Source: Nonomuraea longispora (GTDB lineage: Bacteria; Actinomycetota; Actinomycetes; Streptosporangiales; Streptosporangiaceae). Taken from it: a stretch of DNA of 53,473 nt. Position numbers and translations under genes: made by a program. The notes beneath the pieces are model-generated. The model was not told where the DNA came from, ran no database searches, and saw nothing but the letters and a program-made list of their open reading frames with translations. Positions 15,705 to 23,931 of the stretch are shown in pieces (positions within the stretch are counted from its first letter, which is position 1; each line of letters begins with the position of its first letter). The stretch spans positions 1-53,473 of the forward strand of contig NZ_SMJZ01000030.1 in the NCBI RefSeq assembly GCF_004348345.1, in the 5' to 3' direction.

Positions 15705-17168
15705 ATGCACCGTCGCCTGCTCGTCGTCCTGGTGCCTCTCGCGGTGCTGCTCGTCACCGCGCTCGGGGTGCCGCTCAGCGTCACCGTGGCCGAGCGGGAG
15801 ATCCAGGAGACGTACGTCGACCGGCTCAACGACGTCGGCCGGTTCTCGTCGCTGGCCGAGACCGCCCTGTCCACCGGCAGGACCGAGGCGCTCCAGCAGG
15901 AGCTGACCCGCTACCACGAGCTGTACGGCATCCCCGTCGCCGTGATCGACACGTCCGGCACGGTGCTGCTCGGGCCCGCCGGCGCGTACCAGGAGGCGGC
16001 GCGCGACGAACCGGCGCTGCCCCGCATCGTCACCGCGGCGCTGGCCGGAGCCCGGCCGGAACCCTCAGGGGAATGGGCGCCGTGGGACGACTCCGCGCTC
16101 GTCGTCGCCGAACCCGTGGGCCGCGACAGCGAGGTCGTCGGCGCCGTCGTCACGATCTCCGACCTGTCGAAGACCCGCTCCCGCATCCTCACCCGCTGGG
16201 CCAGGCTCGCCGGGCTCGGGCTGCTGCCGCTGATCGCGCTGATGGCCGTCGCCTGGCCGGTGTCGGCCTGGGTGCTGCGCCCGGTGCGGGAACTGGACGC
16301 GGCCAGCTCCCGCATCTCCCAGGGCGACCTCACCATCCGCGCGGACGCCGAGGCGGGCCCGGCCGAGCTGCGGCGGCTCGCGGAGTCATTCAACACCATG
16401 ATGGACGCCGTCGAGAACGCCGTGCAGCGGCAGCGGGCGTTCGTGTCCGACGCCTCGCACCAGCTGCGCAACCCGCTGACCAGCCTCCGGCTCGCCGTCG
16501 AGAGCCTGGAACCGCACCTCGGCGCGGACGGCGGCGGGCGGCAGGTGTACGGTGTCGCCGTCGACGAGCTGAAAGCCATGCAGCGCATGCTGAACGCGCT
16601 GCAGGCCAGCGCGCGGATGGAGAGCATACGGACGGCGTCGCCGGTGGACCTCGACGCCGTGCTGGCGACCCGGGTGGAGCGGTGGCGGGCACTGACGGAG
16701 ACGGCGGGACAGACGTTGACGGTCGACGTGCCGCCGGGGCTGCGGCTGCTGGAGCCGTCGGGCGGGCTGGGCAGCATCCTGGACGAGCTGATCAGCAACG
16801 CGCTGCGGCTGTCGGACGCCCGGGTGGTGGAGGTGACCGCCCGGATCGATCCAGCGAACGCCGGTGACGGCTCCGCGGCCGGAGGGGCGGTCACGATCAT
16901 CGTCCGTGACGACGGGCAGGGGATCGACCCGTCGGAGCGAACCCAGGCGCTGCGGCGGTTCTGGCGCTCGCCCCGGCACCAGAACGTGCCCGGAACCGGC
17001 CTCGGGCTGGCGATCTGCGCCGACCTGGTGGGCGCGGCCGGGGGCGAGCTGCGGCTGGAGGACGGGCTGCCGCGCCCGGACGGGTCGGGGCACGGGTTCG
17101 CCGCGGTGGTCGCGTTGCCCGCCGTGCCCCGGGTGCCGTCGTCATCCGAGGCCCCGGCGCCCGCCTGA
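15705..17168 (+). CDS. Sensor histidine kinase (TctE-like)
   Basis: 487 aa. First membrane helix about 5-28, an extracytoplasmic sensor region of about 135 residues, second helix about 168-192, then HAMP. HisKA has phospho-acceptor His252 (FVSDASHQLRNPLTSLR). The ATPase domain shows an N-box (ELISNALRLS), G1 (VRDDGQGID) and G2 (GTGLGLAIC); the usual Asn-rich N-box is slightly divergent but complete. It pairs with the upstream response regulator. The moderate sensor domain suits detection of a small carboxylate, perhaps presented by TctC or by the neighbouring orphan TAXI lipoprotein. Confidence 0.93.
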   Translation: MHRRLLVVLVPLAVLLVTALGVPLSVTVAEREIQETYVDRLNDVGRFSSLAETALSTGRTEALQQELTRYHELYGIPVAVIDTSGTVLLGPAGAYQEAARDEPALPRIVTAALAGARPEPSGEWAPWDDSALVVAEPVGRDSEVVGAVVTISDLSKTRSRILTRWARLAGLGLLPLIALMAVAWPVSAWVLRPVRELDAASSRISQGDLTIRADAEAGPAELRRLAESFNTMMDAVENAVQRQRAFVSDASHQLRNPLTSLRLAVESLEPHLGADGGGRQVYGVAVDELKAMQRMLNALQASARMESIRTASPVDLDAVLATRVERWRALTETAGQTLTVDVPPGLRLLEPSGGLGSILDELISNALRLSDARVVEVTARIDPANAGDGSAAGGAVTIIVRDDGQGIDPSERTQALRRFWRSPRHQNVPGTGLGLAICADLVGAAGGELRLEDGLPRPDGSGHGFAAVVALPAVPRVPSSSEAPAPA

Positions 17169-17199
17169 GCCGAGGACCCCGCCCCGATCCGCCTCCGGG

Positions 17200-18195
17200 T
17201 CAGCGTTTGCGTTCGCGGAACCAGGCGGCCGCGCCCGGATGGAGCGGGATCGACGCGGTGGAGATCCCGGTCCGTACGTTGATCTGCCACGCCTCGGGCA
17301 CGGCGTCGGGAACGGCTCCGGCGGCGCCCGGCGCGGCGGGGGGCAGCGTGCCGGTGTGCGTGAAGATCGTGTCGGTGATGGCGTGGACCAGGTCGCCGGG
17401 CAGGTCGTTGCGGGCGAGGAGCACGTTGGGCACGGCGACGGCGCGGGTGGCGGGCACCCCGGTGTACGCGGTCGCGGGGATCGTGGCCGGGGTGTAGGGA
17501 CCCGGAAACTTCGTGAACAGCGCGGGCGCCTGCTCGTCCAGGTGGATCAGCCGGATCGCGTGCCGCCGGGCCAGCTCCGTGATGGCGGGTGTCGGGACAC
17601 CGGTGAGGGAGAACATCGCGTCGATCTCGCCGTCGCGCAGCGCCGCCGCCGACGCGGCCTGGCTGAGGTAGCGGCCGTCGGCGTCCACCGGCCCGAGCTC
17701 CAGCACCCGCAGCGACGTGAACTCGGTGCCCGAATCGCGCGCGCCGAGCGAGACGCGCTTGCCCTTCAGGTCACCGAACTCGTCGATCGGCGAACCGGCC
17801 ATGACCACGAGATGCAGGTGGCTCTCGTACAGTCTGCATATCGCCGACAGGCCCTCGGGCGCGCTGCCGTCGGGGCTGATCAGTGCGTCCAGGCTGGTCA
17901 GCCCGAGCTGCACCTCCCCGGCCCGCAACATGCGGATGTTGTCGGTGGACGCCCCGCTCGGCACGGTGCGCACCGTGGCGCCCGGCACCTGCTCGGAGAT
18001 GTGGCCGGCCAGCACGCCGCCGATGCGCCGGTAGACCGCCCCGGCCGGCCCGGTGGCCAGGCGCAGGTCGACCTTGCCGATCTGGGGCTGCTCGGCGCAC
18101 CCGGCGAGCAGCCCACCGGCGGCGAGGAGCACCGCCCGCCGGCTGGGCCGCGGCTCCTGGTTCGGCAGCGTCATGCCGCGATGATAAGAAGTCAC
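17200..18195 (-). CDS. TAXI-family TRAP-type solute-binding lipoprotein (orphan)
   Basis: 331 aa. The N-terminus has SRRAVLLAAGGLLAGC, a lipobox with a twin arginine, so it is a lipoprotein, possibly exported by Tat. LRLATGPAGAVYRRIGGVLAGHI and VPSGASTDNIRMLRAGEVQLGL are characteristic of the TAXI (TRAP-associated extracytoplasmic immunogenic) family. GTG 18195 is preferred over ATG 18174 because GGAGAAG lies 5 nt upstream, and because GTGA overlaps the stop of the upstream methyltransferase remnant. No TRAP permease gene (DctQM) is present in the window. It is convergent with the TctE-like kinase, so it may serve as a ligand-presenting accessory protein; that is inference. Confidence 0.88.
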   Translation of the reverse strand: MTSYHRGMTLPNQEPRPSRRAVLLAAGGLLAGCAEQPQIGKVDLRLATGPAGAVYRRIGGVLAGHISEQVPGATVRTVPSGASTDNIRMLRAGEVQLGLTSLDALISPDGSAPEGLSAICRLYESHLHLVVMAGSPIDEFGDLKGKRVSLGARDSGTEFTSLRVLELGPVDADGRYLSQAASAAALRDGEIDAMFSLTGVPTPAITELARRHAIRLIHLDEQAPALFTKFPGPYTPATIPATAYTGVPATRAVAVPNVLLARNDLPGDLVHAITDTIFTHTGTLPPAAPGAAGAVPDAVPEAWQINVRTGISTASIPLHPGAAAWFRERKR

Positions 18196-18437
18196 GACGC
18201 CTTCTCCCACACCGAGACGTGGTTGCGGCTGTCGCCGGCGAACGGCTCGTGCTTCCAGCCCGCCCATCGCTCGCGCAGGGTCATGCCGGCCAGCCGTGCC
18301 ATCAGGTCGAGCTCGGCCGGCCACACGTAGCGATGCGGCGTCGAACGGGTCTCGAGCCGGCCGTCCACCGCCCAGTAATGGTGGGAGACGGCGATCTGCG
18401 TCGCCACGTCGTACTCCTCACATGTGGCGTGTATCAC
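18192..18437 (-). pseudogene. C-terminal fragment of a SAM-dependent methyltransferase
   Basis: 81 aa ending in ...GMTLRERWAGWKHEPFAGDSRNHVSVWEK, and containing EYDVATQIAVSHHYWAVDGR. These match the last third of a common actinobacterial class I methyltransferase, while the SAM-binding Rossmann half is absent. Upstream DNA (18438-18480) is AT-richer and unrelated, so the gene looks truncated by rearrangement. Its TGA overlaps the GTG start of the TAXI gene. A short translated ORF may survive only for coupling. Confidence 0.65.
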
Positions 18438-18486
18438 ATTCTGCTACCTCCAGAGAACCGTTTGCGGTTCCTCGGCGCTGCCAGAG

Positions 18487-18696
18487 TCAGTCAGTCACAA
18501 ATTCCCGGCTGGCGGATTGGGCGGCACAAGCGAAAGGCTCTGCCCGGCCGCGGGCTTGGCACCAGTTGCGGACGGCGTGGATGTCGAGCAGGTCGCGGCA
18601 GAGCTGGAACAGCTCCGAGACCGTCGGGGCGTCGCCGGAGTGCGCCTTGGCGGCGATCTTGCCGAACGCGGGCCGGTCGAGTGTAGGTTCCGGCGG
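18487..18696 (-). pseudogene. Coding-like remnant of unknown family
   Basis: On the minus strand about 65 codons (LDRPAFGKIAAKAHSGDAP, then SELFQLCRDLLDIHAVRNW) show strong G/C third positions, unlike the flanking DNA. No start codon with a convincing ribosome site precedes them, and the upstream sequence (18697-18750) loses the bias. I do not recognise the protein. It lies in the disturbed stretch between the methyltransferase fragment and the TetR gene (18438-18786), which otherwise shows no gene. Confidence 0.3.
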
Positions 18697-18786
18697 TAAA
18701 TGGAACGGGAGCTCGGGAGCTATTGGCCGGACATGATCTCTTGATGGCACGAGTACGGCCCAGGGGCCGTGGCCTCAGCGTGGTCG

Positions 18787-19398
18787 TCACGCACCCGCGG
18801 GCCGGGTGAGGCCGGAGGAGATGATGTCGATGAGCAGGTCGAGGATCTTCGTGTACAGGTCGGGGCTGGCCAGCCGGTCTCGATGGAGAGGCAGCATGAG
18901 GACGGCCTGCAGCACACCGATGATCACGGCCGGGTCGTCGGTGACAAGGTCGTCGGTGTGCTCGGTCAGGAAGGACATTAGAGCGGTGACCGGGTTGTCC
19001 GGTGCGGCGGTCACGCGCTCCGGGTCCAGCTTCCTGACCACGGCGTCCATCTCCTCGGGATGCGTCACGAGCCTGCTGTACAAGAGGTTGTCGCGCAGCT
19101 CGGCGATGGTGGCGTGCAGGAAGGCCCGAAGCCCGGCGCGGGTGTCGGATTCCTTCAACAGCGCCTGGTCGATGACCCTGCCTTTGACCTCGGCCATCTG
19201 GGCGAGCATCAGGTCCAGGTAGAGCGCCTCCTTGGAGTCGAAGAAGACGTAGAAGGTGCTCTTGGCGATCCCGGTGCCGGCGACCAGGTCCTCCAGGGAG
19301 GTCTTGCGCAGGCCCTGGGTGGTGAACAGCCGCTCGCCGTTGTCCAGCAGGAGCTTGGTGATACGGGCCTTTTCCGCGGCGGAGAAAGCGGGAGGCAT
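18787..19398 (-). CDS. TetR-family transcriptional regulator
   Basis: 203 aa. An N-terminal helix-turn-helix (about 10-56: ARITKLLLDNGERLFTTQGLRKTSLEDLVAGTGIAKSTFYVFFDSKEALY) is classical TetR. The C-terminal part resembles TetR_C ligand-binding domains of drug or flavonoid-type sensors. ATG 19398 is preceded by CGGAGGG at a suitable distance. It is the third gene of an apparent operon behind the flavin monooxygenase and epimerase genes, with a 46-nt gap that may hold its own promoter, and probably represses that operon. Confidence 0.92.
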   Translation of the reverse strand: MPPAFSAAEKARITKLLLDNGERLFTTQGLRKTSLEDLVAGTGIAKSTFYVFFDSKEALYLDLMLAQMAEVKGRVIDQALLKESDTRAGLRAFLHATIAELRDNLLYSRLVTHPEEMDAVVRKLDPERVTAAPDNPVTALMSFLTEHTDDLVTDDPAVIIGVLQAVLMLPLHRDRLASPDLYTKILDLLIDIISSGLTRPAGA

Positions 19399-19444
19399 GG
19401 GCCGAACCCTCCGATGTCTCTGTGAACGTATTGATCGAATGTTT

Positions 19445-20461
19445 TCATGTGTGGTCGCGTGCGCGAACCAGGTCCAGGACGCGGCGCTCCTGGTCCGGGT
19501 CGAACCACTGGGCTGGGGACGGGGCGTCCGGGCGCGGAGCAGGATCCCCCTCGCGCTGCAGCCACGCCCAGGTGTCGGCCATGGTCTCGCGCAGCGGCCG
19601 GAGGGTGAGCCCGGCGGCCAGCGCGGCGGAGACGTCGGCGTCGTGGAGGCCGGTGGGATGGGAGTCACCCGGATAGCGCAGCCCGAACTCCATGCCGAGC
19701 AGGAAGTTTTCCTGCTCGAGCACCTCTGCGGGAGCCCACACCAGCTCGGCGTTGGAGCCGGTCACCTCCAGCGCTGTCTCCAGCAGCGCGCCGATCGTGG
19801 TGTGACCGGGCGGCCCGGCGAGGTTGAACGCCCCGCCGATCCCGCGCTCGGCTGCCGTCAGCATCCAGGACGCCATGTCGATGGCGTCGATGTACTGCAC
19901 GGCCGCGTCGGCCGGTCCCGGGGCCAGGACCGGTCCGCCGTGCTGCAGGCGCCGTAGCCACCAGGGAATCCGGCCGACGTCCTCATACGGGCCGAGGATC
20001 ATGCCCGCCCTGGCCAGCAGGGCGCGCTCGCCGAAGGACTCGATCACGGCCAGTTCGCCGCCGCGCTTGGCCGCGGCGTAGTCGGCGTTGTCGCGGCTGC
20101 CGGGGTCGCCGGCGACCAGCGGTGCGCTCTCATCCGCGCCGGTCGGCCAGGGCCAGGCGTAGACGCCGCGGCTGGAAACGTAGCCGTAGTGCCCGGCCCG
20201 GTCGGCCAGCAGCCGGGCCGTGTCGCGGACCACGTTGGGCGCCCAGGCCCAGGTGTCGATCACGGCGTCCCATGTCTGGTCGCTCAGCGCCAGCCGTACC
20301 GCATCAGGGTCGGTGCGGTCGGCGACCAGGGCTTCCACGCCCGGAGCGGGCGCGCGGGACAGGCCGCGGTTGAGGGTGGTGACGGTGTCGCCGCGCCGCA
20401 GCGCGGTCTCCACCAGGGCGCGGCCGACATGGTGGGTGCCACCTATGACCAGTACTCGCAT
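19445..20461 (-). CDS. NAD-dependent epimerase/reductase family protein
   Basis: 338 aa extended SDR. The N-terminal MRVLVIGGTHHVGRALVETAL is the Rossmann dinucleotide loop; the catalytic region is unusual, with YGYVSSRGVYAWP and DYAAAKRGGE giving the YxxxK triad Tyr-Lys. Related proteins occur with flavin monooxygenases and act as atypical reductases or isomerases. It starts 10 nt after the monooxygenase stop, with a clear operon layout, and is followed by the TetR gene. Possible roles are modification or detoxification of an aromatic or polyketide-like compound. The specific substrate is not evident. Confidence 0.85.
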   Translation of the reverse strand: MRVLVIGGTHHVGRALVETALRRGDTVTTLNRGLSRAPAPGVEALVADRTDPDAVRLALSDQTWDAVIDTWAWAPNVVRDTARLLADRAGHYGYVSSRGVYAWPWPTGADESAPLVAGDPGSRDNADYAAAKRGGELAVIESFGERALLARAGMILGPYEDVGRIPWWLRRLQHGGPVLAPGPADAAVQYIDAIDMASWMLTAAERGIGGAFNLAGPPGHTTIGALLETALEVTGSNAELVWAPAEVLEQENFLLGMEFGLRYPGDSHPTGLHDADVSAALAAGLTLRPLRETMADTWAWLQREGDPAPRPDAPSPAQWFDPDQERRVLDLVRARDHT

Positions 20462-20471
20462 GTCGATCTCC

Positions 20472-21617
20472 TTAACCTTCCAACTGGAATTTGCGCTCGA
20501 CCATCCGGCGGACCGGGCCCCACGACGACAGCCGCAGCGGGAGCTGGGTGAGCTCCAGGAGGAGCGGGTTGGGGGGTGCGTAGACGCCCTTGACCCGGCG
20601 GCCGAGTTTCTGCTTCTTCTCCGCTTCCGGCCGCAGGTGCGCCTCCCACTCCGCCAGCGCTGCCGGGACGTCGCCGCCGTGGCGCTCCAGGGCCGCCCCG
20701 AGGAGGTCGGCGCCGCCGACGGCCAGCGAGGAGCCGTAGCCGGCGAACAGCGTGACGCACCACGCGGCGTCGCCGAGCAGCACCACCCGGCCGCGGCTCC
20801 ACCGGTCGACCACCATCTGGCTGATGGAGTCGAAGTAGACCGAGTCCGCGGTCTCCAGGCCCTCCAGGGCCTGCGGGACCAGCCAGCCCATGTCGTTGTA
20901 GATGGCGCGCACCTCCTCCAGGGAAGGCTTCCCCTGGCTGGGGTCGGTCCGGTAGCCGAAGAAGACGGCCGTGCGGTCGTCGCCGACGCTGATCACCGCG
21001 AACGTGCGGCCACCCGCGCTGATGGAACCCGTGGTTCCCACGGGAAGTTCGGCCGGCCGCTCCTCCATCATGTAGACGGCAACCCGGTGCTTCATGTCGA
21101 GCCGGTAGTTCTCCTCCGGGCCGAAGACCAGGGCACGTGTCGCCGAGTGCAGCCCATCGGCGCCGATCAGCAGGTCGGCGTGCTCCACCGTGCCGTCGCT
21201 GAGGGTGACGTGCACGGCGTCGGCGTCCTGTTCGACGGCGGTGATAGTGGTGCCGAAGCGGATCGTGGTGGCGTCCTTGACCGTCTCGTACAGCGCCGAT
21301 TCGATGTCGCCGCGCAGGATGTTGAACGCCTTCTTGCCCATGGCGGCGGTGATGGTCTGGCCGCTGAGCGCGAACCGGCGCTCGCCCTTGGTCTTGCGGT
21401 AGACCAGCTCACGGGTCACGAAGGAGCGCCGCTTCAGCTCGGGCAGAATGCCCATCCGCTCGGCACCGTCGTAGCCGATGCCCCCGAAGGTGACGGCGTA
21501 ACCGCCACGGCGACGCTCAGGCGCCCGCTCGACCAGCAAGGTCTCCCAGCCTGCCTGACGCAGCCGCAGCGCGGCGGCCAGGCCCGCGATTCCCGCTCCG
21601 ATGATGACGGCGCGCAT
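20472..21617 (-). CDS. FAD-dependent aromatic-ring monooxygenase (TetX/PHBH-like)
   Basis: 381 aa. GxGxxG FAD motif at the N-terminus (VIIGAGIAGLAAALRLRQAGW), the second FAD-binding DG motif (LLIGADGLHSATR) and the third GD motif (VVLLGDAAWCVTLFAGYGSS) are all present, so the class A flavin monooxygenase is complete. ATG 21617 has AGGGAG 9 nt upstream; the in-frame GTG at 21623 is too close to it. First gene of the operon with the epimerase and TetR genes. Likely hydroxylates or inactivates an aromatic or tetracycline-like substrate, with TetR sensing the substrate; this is inferred from gene order. Confidence 0.88.
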   Translation of the reverse strand: MRAVIIGAGIAGLAAALRLRQAGWETLLVERAPERRRGGYAVTFGGIGYDGAERMGILPELKRRSFVTRELVYRKTKGERRFALSGQTITAAMGKKAFNILRGDIESALYETVKDATTIRFGTTITAVEQDADAVHVTLSDGTVEHADLLIGADGLHSATRALVFGPEENYRLDMKHRVAVYMMEERPAELPVGTTGSISAGGRTFAVISVGDDRTAVFFGYRTDPSQGKPSLEEVRAIYNDMGWLVPQALEGLETADSVYFDSISQMVVDRWSRGRVVLLGDAAWCVTLFAGYGSSLAVGGADLLGAALERHGGDVPAALAEWEAHLRPEAEKKQKLGRRVKGVYAPPNPLLLELTQLPLRLSSWGPVRRMVERKFQLEG

Positions 21618-21671
21618 GTCCACGTTCTCCCTTTTTCGGGTTGCGTGTGACTATAAAACCAAACTGGAGAT

Positions 21672-21684
21672 ACATTTTCAATGT
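21672..21684. promoter_or_regulatory. Candidate TetR operator upstream of the monooxygenase operon
   Basis: ACATT-TTC-AATGT is a perfect 5+3+5 inverted repeat about 55 bp before the monooxygenase start. On the minus strand its right arm overlaps a TTGAAA that could be a -35, with TTTATAG about 18 bp further as -10. A related A/T-rich motif (ATGTTTTCAT, 19439-19448) lies before the TetR gene. Assignment to that TetR protein is inference. Confidence 0.45.
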
Positions 21685-21750
21685 GATCGGCTGCCGCCCT
21701 GGCCGCACGCCGCGAGGGGCATCGGCGCCGGCGGTGGGTTTCCCATCTCA

Positions 21751-22330
21751 GTCCGGCAAGGGTGGACTCCAAAGCGACACCGTCAGCGTCCCGGTGAACA
21801 GCGTCAAGGTGAGGTCCTCGTCCCAGTCTCCTGGCGCCTGTCCGCTGGGCTCTTGGGGTTCATCCTGACGGTCCGCACTGATGGTGATCAGGCGACGGCC
21901 GGTATCGGTCAGATAGCGCAGACGATCTGCACCGGGCTCTCCTCGGGAAGGGGTGGAGCCCGTTTTCCTGTCGGGAAATCCTGTCGTCAATTCGTGCGCG
22001 GAACCGGCCATCCGACGTCACGGTTCGTCGCTCGATGTCCGGTTTTCGAGAGGGGTTGCGGGGTCCAACCAGAGGGTGTCGTTGAATCTTCTGATTCCGA
22101 CACTTCGAGAAGGCGACACAGCGCGATCAAGCTCATGGTCCGCTCGGCGTCGGGATCCGGATCCTCCGACGCGGCGCTGTCGAGATCGACGGCACGGGCG
22201 ACACGTTCACCTGTGGTCAGATCGCAGGTGAACACGGTGCGGTCGCCGTGGTCGCCGACCACCGCCGGATGCGGCTGTTGCCGGGGTAGAGGCCCGTTGG
22301 GGCCGGGCGGTCGGCCGGCCACAACCATCG
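21751..22330 (-). pseudogene. Possible decayed WD-repeat-like coding remnant
   Basis: The roughly 850 nt between the monooxygenase promoter and the small ORF at 22473-22586 holds no intact gene. On the minus strand two separate frames give short WD-like blocks: PAVVGDHGDRTVFTCDLTTG near 22200-22280 and LTDTGRRLITISADRQDEP near 21860-21930, then DEDLTLTLFTGTLTVSLW. Their order and strand fit one disrupted gene. GC is lower than in the flanks. The reading is tentative; both blocks are short and the repeats are degenerate. Confidence 0.28.
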
Positions 22331-22472
22331 CTGCGGCTGGCGTGCTGCGACAGCTGTGGGTTTGCCTGGGACTACAGGACTGATCGCTAAGTAAGTCAGC
22401 GGTCCTCAAGCGGAGGGGCGCGCGGATGCTCCGTCGTTCTTCGCCGCGGCGTAGAGCGAGAGCTGCGCCAGG

Positions 22473-22586
22473 TTAGCGGTTGCTAACGCCATCCCACCAG
22501 GGGTGGTTCTGCAATGCTTCGACCAGGCGCAGGCGCTCATCACGGACCCTGGCCGATTCAGCGAGTTGCGCGTCCACCGGTGTCAT
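22473..22586 (-). CDS. Small 37-aa ORF coupled to the SDR gene
   Basis: ATG 22584-22586 begins one nucleotide after the SDR stop codon, and the frame encodes 37 residues (MTPVDAQLAESARVRDERLR, then LVEALQNHPWWDGVSNR) with an amphipathic charged helix. The DERLRLVEALQNHPWW stretch resembles the start of small actinobacterial helical proteins of unknown function, usually longer; a premature TAA may truncate it here. Real translation is plausible because of the tight spacing, but it could be a relic. Confidence 0.4.
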   Translation of the reverse strand: MTPVDAQLAESARVRDERLRLVEALQNHPWWDGVSNR

Positions 22587-22587
22587 G

Positions 22588-23406
22588 TCACCTCAGGAAC
22601 TCCCGCGCGCCGCGCAGCCTGGTACGGAGCCGCCGCCGCGTCATGCCGCACTCCAGGCGCACGTCCGCCGGACCGGGCACGCCGGCGTCGGCGCGCCGGC
22701 CCGGAGGCAGCAGGCCGGGGTCGAGCCCGTCGCGCCGGGCGATGAGCAGCCCCAGCTCGTAACGGGTCACCGCGTCGGCACCGGCGACATGGTGGATGCC
22801 GTGATGGCCGGAGACGGCGAGTTCGAGCAGCGCCGCGGCCAGGTCGGCGACGTGCACGGGGCATCGTACGTCGTCGGTGAACAGCGTTCCCGTCGTCCTG
22901 CCGGTGGCCAGCGCGTGCACCAGAGCCTCGTGCGGGGAGTCGCCGGCACCGATGATCAGGGACGTCCTGACCGTCACCGAACCCGGCGCGATCGTGCTCG
23001 CCGCCGTCTCGGCGGCGGCCTTGGCGGCGCCGTACGGGGTGATGGGGTCGGGCGGGCACGTCTCGTCGTAGTGGACCGCGGCGCCGGAGAAGACGGCGTC
23101 GCTGGACACGTGCACCAGCCGGGCGCCTGCCCCCGAGGCGGCGAGGGCGACGTGCGCCGCTCCCGTCGCCGTGCTCGCCCAGTCCTTCTGACGGTAGGCG
23201 GCGTTGACGACCACGTCGGGACGGACCGCGGTGATCACGGCGTCGACGTCCTCCCGCCGGCGCACGTCGAGCGGCGACCACACGACGCCCTCGGCGGTGC
23301 CCGGCCGGGAGAGGTAGGTGGCGTTCACCTCGTGCCCGGCCGAGGCGCACTGCCGGGCGACTTCCCTGCCGAGGTGGCCGCTGCCGCCGACGATGAGGAA
23401 CCTCAT
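22588..23406 (-). CDS. NAD(P)-dependent sugar-nucleotide reductase-like SDR (RmlD family)
   Basis: 272 aa. N-terminal FLIVGGSGHLGREVARQC dinucleotide loop, VRPDVVVNAAYRQKDWAST matching the RmlD NAA motif, SSDAVFSG, and the catalytic YGAAKAAAE (YxxxK). This resembles dTDP-4-dehydrorhamnose reductase-type proteins but is not in a dTDP-sugar cluster, so the substrate is open. ATG 23406 has GGGAG 4 nt upstream. It is divergent from the SRPBCC gene across 70 bp, where both promoters must lie. Confidence 0.85.
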   Translation of the reverse strand: MRFLIVGGSGHLGREVARQCASAGHEVNATYLSRPGTAEGVVWSPLDVRRREDVDAVITAVRPDVVVNAAYRQKDWASTATGAAHVALAASGAGARLVHVSSDAVFSGAAVHYDETCPPDPITPYGAAKAAAETAASTIAPGSVTVRTSLIIGAGDSPHEALVHALATGRTTGTLFTDDVRCPVHVADLAAALLELAVSGHHGIHHVAGADAVTRYELGLLIARRDGLDPGLLPPGRRADAGVPGPADVRLECGMTRRRLRTRLRGAREFLR

Positions 23407-23476
23407 GGTGCTCCCTGTACCAAGATCGTTCATCGGGGTAGGGTGTGGTCCCCCCGACGACCCCGCGAGGTGAAGC

Positions 23477-23914
23477 GTGCACCAGATCCGTACGGAGATC
23501 CACATCGTGGCGTCTCCCGAGCAGGTATGGGCGATCCTCTGCGACTTCGACGCCTACGCGGAGTGGAATCCGCTGGTGCCGAGGATGCGCGGGGCCGCGG
23601 TGACCGGGAGCCGGCTGAGCCTGCCTACGGCGCTGTGGCCGGGAGGTCCCGTCGTCGTGCCGATGCGCGCGACGGTGGAGGACGCCACCCCGCCACGGCG
23701 GCTGGCCTGGCGCACCACCGTGCTGGCGCGCGGTGTGGTCAGTTCGGTGCACACCTTCGACCTGTCGCCGGATCGGGGTGGCACGCACGTGGTGCACCAG
23801 GAGAGCGTCACCGGGGTCGCCGCCGGGATGATGTGGCCGGTGTTGCGCCGGTTCGAGCCGGTGTTCGAGCAGCTCAACCAGGCGCTGAAAAGCCGGGCGG
23901 AAGCGTCGGCCTAG
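23477..23914 (+). CDS. SRPBCC-family (START-like) protein
   Basis: 145 aa. HIVASPEQVWAILCDFDAYAEWNPLVPRM is the classical first helix-strand region of SRPBCC/polyketide-cyclase-like proteins, and the C-terminal helix holds FEQLNQALKSRAE. These bind small hydrophobic ligands in a deep pocket; some are cyclases, others carriers. GTG 23477 has GAGGTGAAG just upstream. A single gene, convergent with the DUF3500 gene. Confidence 0.88.
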   Translation: MHQIRTEIHIVASPEQVWAILCDFDAYAEWNPLVPRMRGAAVTGSRLSLPTALWPGGPVVVPMRATVEDATPPRRLAWRTTVLARGVVSSVHTFDLSPDRGGTHVVHQESVTGVAAGMMWPVLRRFEPVFEQLNQALKSRAEASA

Positions 23915-23931
23915 CTCCGCGACCGAGCGGG

